DNA of 14,082 nucleotides from assembly GCA_964598395.1 (NCBI GenBank), contig CAZRBW010000067.1, positions 1 to 14,082 of the forward strand, written 5' to 3'. A model generated the notes under the pieces. That model was given only the letters and a program-made list of their open reading frames with translations. It did not search any database and was not told the DNA's origin. Positions within the stretch are counted from its first letter, which is position 1. Every line of letters starts with the position of its first letter. Positions 5,954 to 12,666 of this stretch are shown one piece after another. Made by a program: the position numbers and the translations under genes. This DNA comes from CAXBDP01 sp964598395 (GTDB lineage Bacteria; Bacteroidota; Bacteroidia; Cytophagales; Cyclobacteriaceae).

Positions 5954-7948
5954 ATGCATAATCAAGTGCTTTCCGACAATACATATCAAAAATTTGAAGA
6001 ACAGTTTAAGGAATTTAGTGAGGCGACAGCACTAACGAAGCCCGAAAAGGCACGCAAGATGATGGGTCAGATAGACCTACTAATTGATACTACACAAGGA
6101 TTAGATTTTATTTATCAGCGCATCGAGGATTTAGCAAAAGCTGGAATATTTGAAGGCTCAGCTTGGGCCGATCCATCCAAATTGGTTCCCAGTTTGGTAA
6201 ATGGAACCCTAAAGAGTGGCCATCCAAACTCTACCATTGATATATTAAGTGAGTTGCGATTGTTGGCCATTGCCAAGGGAAAATTCAAAGTGAAAGGGTT
6301 TAGTGCACAGGATGCTGAAAATTACATTCAAGAAGTTATAGTTGCCAATTTGGAGTTCGTGTTCAATGAACCTTTGGAGGAGACCAGGCTTGTAATGACT
6401 GAGCATGAGCTCAAAAAGGTTCATACACTTTTTGGGTACATTTCTGAGAAAACCAAGCTTGATAATGTTAAGGAAAAATTGGTAGAAGAGCTGACTTTGA
6501 TTTGTGAGCAAAGGCCAGTAGTTACCGAAAAGCAGCGTAAAATCATTGCGCTGATCAAAGAGAAAATAGACCTTGATCCTAAAAAGGAACTTGACGCTCG
6601 CTTATTAAAATTCCAAAGATGTATCTACAGACCTACTTTAAATACTGTAGATAAGGATTATATAAAATATCGTGAATTCCTTGTGAAACTGTCGGCTGCA
6701 CAATTGCGGGAGGAAGCCAAGGAAATGAGTCAAGCGATGCTCAGCTTTGGTTTGGTAAGTCAGTATCATGCTATTTTGGTGATTTATTTGATCAAAAATG
6801 GACATGATGATTTAATTCCAATCTGCCTTGGCTTGAGTGATGCGGGTGCAGCAAGATGGGTGGAATACAATGATTTTATATCTAATCTTATCCTTAAGAC
6901 TATTCATCCATACAATGCCCAATGTGTGTATGGACTTGCCAAAATGCTTGAGTCAGGTATTTTTTCAAGAGAAGCTGTACGATCAGGATTGGCCAATATG
7001 CTTACTACCAAAGTACATCCGTTGGTGGAAGAGCGAATATTAAAATCTACCAAAACACCGCACGAAAAAGTAAGTGCATTACAATACTTGATGGGAGCTT
7101 TGTTTAGAGTATTGGGCCAGCCACTTGGAGTAGGGCAGGGTAATAATCCAACTTGCCAAAGTGCACGCGGTATTAGTATGTGGAGTCAGCATGCGCCAGC
7201 AAAGCTTATTCATATGGTGCAAACAGCCGCTACTTACAACGATCTTACTTTCAGATTCGAAGGTCAGGAAATAAAAGCCTCTGAGGTTGGATTAGGCTTA
7301 GTTCAAAACCTAGATCATAATTTGGATGCGGTGTCAGTTACATTGGTACCTATGCTGGATAAGATATATAACGAAATGATGATCAGGGCATCGGGCAGAG
7401 GTGAGGATCCACATAAATGGGTAAATCCGGCGCTTTATGGGCAATGGATTCAAATAGGTTTTGCTTCGGCCTACGATTATTTATCCAATGCTATCGTCGA
7501 TTTCGACGGGTTTATTAGTGTATTCTATGCAATGTGTCATCCAAAGTATAATGGAGGCCACAGATTGATTTACCCAAACCCAGTTGGGATATTTATCACA
7601 TCTTCCAAAGGAGATATGTTAGGTTTTCATGCGGTTTCATTACTGCGAGTAGATAAAGATCATAAAGGAGGATATAGAGCATATTTTCTAAATCCAAATA
7701 ACGAAGGGCGCCAAGATTGGGGACAGAACATAAAGCCTTCTATATTTGGAAACGGTGAGATTTATGGTGAATCATCACTTCCCTTGCACGAGTTTGCTGC
7801 GAGAGTTTATGCCTTCCATTTCAATAATTTGGAAGCAAAAGAGAAAATGGAGAATGTCCCATTTGTTGAAATTCAAAAAATTAAAAAATTGGCTAAGGAA
7901 AGTTGGGGGCGATCTTATACTTGGCTCGAAATGAAAAAAGCATGGTAA
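5954..7948 (+). CDS. Unrecognised two-part protein: helical N-terminal region plus papain-like Cys/His/Asn hydrolase-like C-terminal region
   Basis: 664 residues with no signal peptide or transmembrane helix, so probably cytoplasmic. I do not recognise a named family. Residues 1 to about 380 look almost wholly helical, with many charged amphipathic stretches. The C-terminal part has three separated signatures. GNNPTCQSARGISMWSQHAP places Cys401 at the start of a helix. LGFHAVSLLRV places His559 on a strand. YFLNPNNEGRQDWG places Asn580, Asn582 and Asn583 about 21-24 residues later. Order and spacing resemble papain-like (clan CA) enzymes, such as YopT-type C58 proteins with H-A-v and F-D-P-N-x-G motifs. 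A cysteine peptidase, amidase or acyltransferase is therefore my best guess; this rests on motif shape only. The start ATG at 5954 follows a T-rich leader without Shine-Dalgarno sequence. The stop overlaps the racemase start by 7 bases (ATGGTAA), implying translational coupling and a shared pathway. Confidence 0.85.
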   Translation: MHNQVLSDNTYQKFEEQFKEFSEATALTKPEKARKMMGQIDLLIDTTQGLDFIYQRIEDLAKAGIFEGSAWADPSKLVPSLVNGTLKSGHPNSTIDILSELRLLAIAKGKFKVKGFSAQDAENYIQEVIVANLEFVFNEPLEETRLVMTEHELKKVHTLFGYISEKTKLDNVKEKLVEELTLICEQRPVVTEKQRKIIALIKEKIDLDPKKELDARLLKFQRCIYRPTLNTVDKDYIKYREFLVKLSAAQLREEAKEMSQAMLSFGLVSQYHAILVIYLIKNGHDDLIPICLGLSDAGAARWVEYNDFISNLILKTIHPYNAQCVYGLAKMLESGIFSREAVRSGLANMLTTKVHPLVEERILKSTKTPHEKVSALQYLMGALFRVLGQPLGVGQGNNPTCQSARGISMWSQHAPAKLIHMVQTAATYNDLTFRFEGQEIKASEVGLGLVQNLDHNLDAVSVTLVPMLDKIYNEMMIRASGRGEDPHKWVNPALYGQWIQIGFASAYDYLSNAIVDFDGFISVFYAMCHPKYNGGHRLIYPNPVGIFITSSKGDMLGFHAVSLLRVDKDHKGGYRAYFLNPNNEGRQDWGQNIKPSIFGNGEIYGESSLPLHEFAARVYAFHFNNLEAKEKMENVPFVEIQKIKKLAKESWGRSYTWLEMKKAW

Positions 7949-9099
7949 AGCATTCCTCGCGGATTGAACTGAAACAATCCGCCTACAAGAATAATATAAA
8001 CTTCATTAAAAAGAAGATTGGAGATAATGTCATCCTATCATCGGTAGTCAAAGCAAATGCCTATGGTCATGGCATCAGGACTTTTGTGCCGATGGCAGAA
8101 AAATGTGGAGTCAATCATTTCTCCGTAGCTTCAAGCTTCGAGGCAGAGGAGGTATTAAGTGTATGCTCGCCAACTAGCCGAATCATGATTATGGGTATCA
8201 TTTACGAAGAAGATATTCCTTGGGCTATAGAGCATGATATTGAGTTTTTTGTTTACCATTATGATCGCTTGCCGAAAACTATTGCTGCCGCCAAGCTAGT
8301 AGGCAAGCCAGCCAAAGTCCATGTAGAAGTAGAAACAGGAGCAAATAGAACAGGCTTGCCACACAAGGATTTTCCAAAAGTCCTCAATTTTTTGAAAAAG
8401 CATAGTGATTCTATCATTTTTGAAGGCTTGTGTACCCACTTTGGTGGCGCTGAGAGTATTTCAAATCAATTTAAAATTGATAGACAGCATAAGCGCTACA
8501 AGGATTTCCTAAAGCAATGCCGGGAAAAGAAAATTGAGCCCAACCTACGACATATTGCCTGCTCAGCAGCAGCATTGGCAATGAAAGACACCGTTTATGA
8601 CCTAGTACGAATAGGTGTAGCGCAATACGGTTTTTGGCCTAGTCCAGATATTTATTTTGCGCATTTGCACGAAACCAATAAAAAGGCAGATTCCTCTCTC
8701 AAGCGGATTTTTACTTGGAAAACAGACATCATGGATATTCGTGATGTAGAGCAAGGAGAATTTATTGGCTATGGCACCTCTTTTCAAGCCACTCAGAAAA
8801 TGACTATCGCTGTAATGCCATTAGGGTATTCAAATGGATATCCGAGAGCATTATCTAATAGAGGACATGTGTTAATTCAAGGTAAAAAGGCACCAATTGT
8901 GGGTTTAATTAATATGAACCTATTTATGGTCGATGTATCTCATATTAATGAGGCCAAGCTTGGGGACGAAGTGGTGCTTATTGGCAGGCAAAATAATAAT
9001 GTGATACATGTGTCAAGTTTCACGAACAGTACTCAATTGCTCAATAATGAAATGCTGAGTAGATTGCCAGCTGCTATTCCTAGAACAGTAGTGAGATAA
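7942..9099 (+). CDS. alr: Stand-alone alanine racemase family enzyme (PLP-dependent)
   Basis: 385 residues from ATG at 7942, whose first seven bases overlap the end of the upstream gene. A TTG 39 bases earlier extends the frame but adds residues that do not fit the family. The fold-type III PLP barrel is clear. Lys37 in VVKANAYGHG is the PLP lysine. Arg136 follows the ETG of HVEVETGANRTGL. HIACSAA (204-210) and RIGVAQYGF contact the phosphate. Tyr277 in GYGTSF is the second catalytic base. PLGYSNGYPR and NNEMLSRLPAAIPRTVV close the C-terminal domain. The enzyme should interconvert L- and D-forms of an amino acid, alanine or another. Two variations stand out. Glu129 replaces the lysine that is carbamylated in the Geobacillus enzyme, and Met325-Asn326 replaces the common Met-Asp pair. 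Many Bacteroidota carry their main alanine racemase fused to MurF, so this free copy, coupled to an unknown hydrolase-like gene, may be specialised. Fold and chemistry are near certain; substrate is not. Confidence 0.92.
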   Translation: MVKHSSRIELKQSAYKNNINFIKKKIGDNVILSSVVKANAYGHGIRTFVPMAEKCGVNHFSVASSFEAEEVLSVCSPTSRIMIMGIIYEEDIPWAIEHDIEFFVYHYDRLPKTIAAAKLVGKPAKVHVEVETGANRTGLPHKDFPKVLNFLKKHSDSIIFEGLCTHFGGAESISNQFKIDRQHKRYKDFLKQCREKKIEPNLRHIACSAAALAMKDTVYDLVRIGVAQYGFWPSPDIYFAHLHETNKKADSSLKRIFTWKTDIMDIRDVEQGEFIGYGTSFQATQKMTIAVMPLGYSNGYPRALSNRGHVLIQGKKAPIVGLINMNLFMVDVSHINEAKLGDEVVLIGRQNNNVIHVSSFTNSTQLLNNEMLSRLPAAIPRTVVR

Positions 9100-9157
9100 T
9101 TTTTAGGATTTTCCTCCCGCTTTATTTCAACTTCATGCTTTGCCATTAAATAGCCTA

Positions 9158-9193
9158 TTTGTCCATTCTTTCGAAATTGGGTTAATATTTTTG
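9158..9193 (+). promoter_or_regulatory. Possible Bacteroidota-type promoter for the small membrane protein gene
   Basis: TATTTTTG at 9186-9193 matches the -7 consensus TAnnTTTG exactly, 32 bp before the ATG at 9226. TTTG at 9158-9161 is the only -33 candidate, but the 24-bp gap is a little longer than usual. If real, it starts a transcript for the 65-residue protein and possibly the S41 peptidase behind it. Confidence 0.4.
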
Positions 9194-9225
9194 TTAAATT
9201 TAGTAAGATCAGCAAAAAATATACA

Positions 9226-9423
9226 ATGACTACATTCCTACTTTGGCTTTTGTTATTTGTGCTTTGCGCCCCACTGGCCATTGCTGTATTAATTTTATAT
9301 CCAATTATTTGGTTGCTCCTTTTGCCATTTAGGCTTTTAGGAATTGCCGTAAATGGCGTTTTTGAATTACTCAAAGCGATCATCTTATTCCCTGCACGCT
9401 TGCTTCAAAAACTTACCGCTTAG
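9226..9423 (+). CDS. Small two-helix membrane protein of unknown function
   Basis: 65 residues, no close Shine-Dalgarno sequence. Residues 3-35 are strongly hydrophobic, interrupted by CAPLAI and YPIIW, giving two likely transmembrane segments or one helical hairpin. PFRLLG follows, then an amphipathic or membrane-lying stretch (VFELLKAIILFPARLLQKL) with its few basic residues on the same side. I recall similar conserved small proteins with P-F-R-L-x-G and F-E-L-L-K-A in other Bacteroidota, which supports it being real, but I know no function. A good -7 element lies upstream, and the S41 peptidase gene starts 64 bp after the stop, so the two may share a transcript. The antisense frame over the same region has no family-like content. 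Confidence 0.72.
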   Translation: MTTFLLWLLLFVLCAPLAIAVLILYPIIWLLLLPFRLLGIAVNGVFELLKAIILFPARLLQKLTA

Positions 9424-9487
9424 TAAATTAGCCGACAATTATCAGAATTTTGCTTTATTGCATATTATTCCTCTAAATCAATTTACT

Positions 9488-12400
9488 ATGGTAAAGAACT
9501 ATTTGTTGACAATAATTTGCGTATTGGTAGGTTTTGTTTCCAATGCGCAAAGTGATGTTTATTTTGCAACGACACCTTCATTAAGTCCCGATGGCCGCAC
9601 CATTTACTTCACCTACGAGGGTGACATTTGGTCAGTAGCAAAAGCTGGAGGTCAGGCCATGCGAATAACGGGAATGTCTGGCAATGAATCGCACCCTCGT
9701 GTGTCGCCAGACGGTAATTGGCTGGCTTTTAGTGGCACGCAGGATGGTAACTCTAATGTATATGTAATGCCAATTGGAGGTGGTGCTATCAAGCAATTGA
9801 CTTACCACGATGGCTCAGATCAGATTTATTCTTGGAGTTGGGATAGCGAAGAGCTCTTTTTCTCTTCCAATCGATACAATTCTGTTTCAGTATATTCTAT
9901 CTCCAAAGGCGGTGGAAATCCCACCCGCCTGTTCGATCACTACTTCAATATTCCACACGATTTGGTGATTCATCCCAATGGCGAAGAAGTCTATTTTACA
10001 GATACTTGGGAAAGCAATAATCAAGTACAACGTAAGCGCTACAAAGGTGCCTTCAATCCAGATATTAAAACGTACAATCTAGAAACAGATAAATACGGCC
10101 AATTAACCACCTGGGAAGGCAAAGATATGTGGCCAAGTATCACAAAGGACGGTAAACTCTTTTTTGCGTCTGACGAAGGCAATGAAGAATACAATCTTTA
10201 CACTTTCGAAAATGGAGTGAAGACTTCGCTTACTCAATTCGAAACTTCTATTTGGAATCCGCAAGTAAGTGCTGATGGCTCTACGGTAGTTTTTGAGAAA
10301 GATTACCAGCTTTTCACGTACGATGTTGCGAGTAAGCAATCCAGCCCAGTAAGAATTTCCATGGGTCAAAGTTCAATTTTGGAAATAGAAAAGAGCTTTG
10401 CAACGGCTACCAATATTACCAATTTCGATGTGTCACCCGATAATAATAAAATAGCTTTTGTAAGCAGAGGTGCACTTTTCGTTTCGGATATCAAAGGCAA
10501 ATTTGTACGCCAGATTCCCACCAAACCAAGTGAGCGAGTAGTAGAAGTATTGTGGTTGAAAGACAATGAAACTCTTGTGTATAACCAAACTGAAAAAGGT
10601 TGGAAAAATATCTATACAAGCAAAGCAGATGGCTCAAGTCAACAAAAGCGATTGACTGAAAATGAGTTTAATGATAGGCAATTGGTGATGTCGGCGGACA
10701 GATCTAAAATGATCTATTACAGTGGACGAGATAAGGTCATGCATATTAACATGGCAAATTTTAATACAGAAATATTGGCTGAAGATGAGCTTTGGGGCTT
10801 CCAAAACGGTACATTGAACTTCTCACCCGATGGTAAATGGGTTGCCTATAATGCCACTCGTAATTTCGAAAAGGAAGTGATTTTGGTAAATGTTGATACC
10901 AAACAGCGCATTAACCTTACGCATACGGTCGTGTCCGAAACCGATCCATACTGGTCGCCAGATGGTAAATATGTGTACTTTGCTACCGATAGAACGAAAG
11001 CAAGCTACCCTACTGGCAATACAAACCCTAGTATTTACCGAGTAGCACTTATAAATGAAGAAACCCCATTCAAAGCTGTAGAATTCAACAAACTATTTGA
11101 AGCTAAACCAAAAGAAGAAAGTAAGAAGGAAGTTGTGGTTCGTATAGATACTGTAGATTTAGATAGACGCTGGGAAAGAGTTACCAGCGGAAATGGCAAT
11201 CAGTCTCGCCCAATGGTCATAAGCAAAGGAGGGAAAGATTACATACTTTATTTATCGAATCAGGATGGGACCGGAACTACCCTTTGGAAAACTGTGCAAG
11301 AGCAATTCGAAGATGATAAAACAGAGAAATTTAAAGGAACGAGAGGTTTTGTAGGCAATCTTACTTTGGCGGGAGATAAGCTATACGGACTTATGGGCGG
11401 AGATATTCATATCGTAAAATATGAAACGGGCGATGTAGAGAAAATTGCCATTACCCATAGTTTCAGCAAGAATTTGCGAAACGAATTCAACCAAATGTTC
11501 TATGAGACGTGGGCCAATATTCAAGAGAACTTCTACGATCAAGATTTTCATGGGATAGATTGGGCGGAGATGAAAAGCCGCTACGAAGCCTATTTACCAA
11601 AAGTGAATACGAGAGAGCACTTGCGGGTGATCACTAATCATATGTTAGGAGAGTTGAACGCGAGTCATCTAGGTTTTAATTCATTTGGATCAGAGGAAAA
11701 CGATACCTTCTCTAGGCAAACTACTTGGCATTCTGGCATTGAGTTTAATAATGATAACCCATTGGTAGTGGAGCGTGTAATTGCATATTCGCCAGCAACC
11801 AAAAATCCAAAACAGATATTGCCAGGCGATAGATTAGTCGCTGTGAATGATGTGGCTGTGGACAGCAACAAAGAGCGATATGCCTATTTCAATTCGCCAA
11901 GCCGTATGGAAGAAATGAAGTTGACACTGAGCCGCAATGGTCAGAATTATGACTTCTGGGTGAAGCCAATCAATTCTGGTGCTATGCGTACGCTTCTGTA
12001 TGACGAGTGGATGGACGAAAATCAAAGTTATGTGGATGCTAAAAGCGGAAAACGCATCGCCTATATACACATGAAAAATATGAGTGGAGGAGAATTGACT
12101 CGTTTTCTAGAAGAAATGGCCAATGAAGCACAGTATAGAGATGGGTTGATATTGGATCTGCGAAATAACACGGGTGGAAATGTGCATGATCAGGTACTAC
12201 AAACCTTAAGTCAAAAGACCTACAGTGAGTGGCAGTATAGAGAAGGCGGGAGGACAAGTCAGCCTAATTTCACGCCGTCTGACAAGCCCATAATATTGCT
12301 GCAAAATGAACAAAGCTTAAGTGATGCAGAAATGACTGCCAATGGCTTCAAGGCATTGAAATTAGGAAAAGTAGTAGGCACTGAGTCTTACCGCTGGATT

Positions 12401-12604
12401 ATTTTCACATCAAGCTTTGGGTTAGTAGATGGCTCATCGCACCGAATGCCAGCTTGGGGCTGTTACGATTTGAATGGCAATGATTTGGAACTTACCGGTG
12501 TGGCTCCAGACATCTTCGTAGCCGAAACTTTTATGGATAGACTAGAAGGAAGACAACCTCAATTGGATAAGGCTATTGAGCTGATAATGAATGAAATAAA
12601 ATAG
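9488..12604 (+). CDS. Exported tricorn-like S41 family peptidase
   Basis: 1038 residues from ATG at 9488. This start is chosen because it opens with a signal peptide (MVKNYLLTII to SNAQS, cleavage near residue 20). The frame stays open upstream to 9353 but that stretch overlaps the small membrane protein gene and looks non-coding. Residues about 22-600 hold TolB/WD40-like beta-propeller repeats (SPDGRTIYF, SPDGNWLAF, SPDGKWVAY, SPDGKYVYF). A helical domain follows at about 670-730, a PDZ domain at about 761-826 (LPGDRLVAVNDVAV), then the S41 catalytic core from about 850. Tricorn catalytic residues are all present: Ser726-His727 in NASHLG, Ser945-Asp946 in NEQSLSDAE, and Glu1001 in LELTGVAPD. 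The enzyme should degrade peptides entering through the propellers, in the periplasm. The glycine-rich turn normally after the GTxTW segment is altered (GTESYRWIIF). Terminated by the hairpin at 12630. Confidence 0.93.
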   Translation: MVKNYLLTIICVLVGFVSNAQSDVYFATTPSLSPDGRTIYFTYEGDIWSVAKAGGQAMRITGMSGNESHPRVSPDGNWLAFSGTQDGNSNVYVMPIGGGAIKQLTYHDGSDQIYSWSWDSEELFFSSNRYNSVSVYSISKGGGNPTRLFDHYFNIPHDLVIHPNGEEVYFTDTWESNNQVQRKRYKGAFNPDIKTYNLETDKYGQLTTWEGKDMWPSITKDGKLFFASDEGNEEYNLYTFENGVKTSLTQFETSIWNPQVSADGSTVVFEKDYQLFTYDVASKQSSPVRISMGQSSILEIEKSFATATNITNFDVSPDNNKIAFVSRGALFVSDIKGKFVRQIPTKPSERVVEVLWLKDNETLVYNQTEKGWKNIYTSKADGSSQQKRLTENEFNDRQLVMSADRSKMIYYSGRDKVMHINMANFNTEILAEDELWGFQNGTLNFSPDGKWVAYNATRNFEKEVILVNVDTKQRINLTHTVVSETDPYWSPDGKYVYFATDRTKASYPTGNTNPSIYRVALINEETPFKAVEFNKLFEAKPKEESKKEVVVRIDTVDLDRRWERVTSGNGNQSRPMVISKGGKDYILYLSNQDGTGTTLWKTVQEQFEDDKTEKFKGTRGFVGNLTLAGDKLYGLMGGDIHIVKYETGDVEKIAITHSFSKNLRNEFNQMFYETWANIQENFYDQDFHGIDWAEMKSRYEAYLPKVNTREHLRVITNHMLGELNASHLGFNSFGSEENDTFSRQTTWHSGIEFNNDNPLVVERVIAYSPATKNPKQILPGDRLVAVNDVAVDSNKERYAYFNSPSRMEEMKLTLSRNGQNYDFWVKPINSGAMRTLLYDEWMDENQSYVDAKSGKRIAYIHMKNMSGGELTRFLEEMANEAQYRDGLILDLRNNTGGNVHDQVLQTLSQKTYSEWQYREGGRTSQPNFTPSDKPIILLQNEQSLSDAEMTANGFKALKLGKVVGTESYRWIIFTSSFGLVDGSSHRMPAWGCYDLNGNDLELTGVAPDIFVAETFMDRLEGRQPQLDKAIELIMNEIK

Positions 12605-12629
12605 TATAATCTGTTAATGTATAGAATTG

Positions 12630-12657
12630 AAAGGCTTGCTTCGGCGAGCCTTTTTTT
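12630..12657 (+). terminator. Intrinsic terminator with UUCG tetraloop
   Basis: AAAGGCTTGC at 12630-12639 pairs with GCGAGCCTTT at 12644-12653 (10 bp, one G-U pair) around the stable tetraloop TTCG, followed by a run of seven T (12651-12657). It starts 26 bases after the S41 peptidase stop. It lies in the 62-bp gap to the convergent permease gene. On the minus strand the T-run is weak, so it may be less effective for that transcript. Confidence 0.92.
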
Positions 12658-12666
12658 ATTTCTGAA

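Noticed and set aside
7903..7941. In-frame TTG extension of the racemase gene at its 5' end
   Set aside because: The extra 13 residues lie in the upstream gene's coding sequence and match nothing expected of the racemase N-terminus. ATG at 7942 gives the normal length and a typical coupled overlap.
9033..9383. 116-codon minus-strand frame across the racemase end and the small membrane protein gene
   Set aside because: It is antisense to two better-supported genes, has no recognisable family pattern and spans the promoter-like region. Treated as a shadow frame.
9353..9487. Upstream in-frame extension of the S41 peptidase gene
   Set aside because: It overlaps the small membrane protein gene and would bury the signal peptide 45 residues inside the protein. 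ATG at 9488 starts directly with a proper signal peptide.
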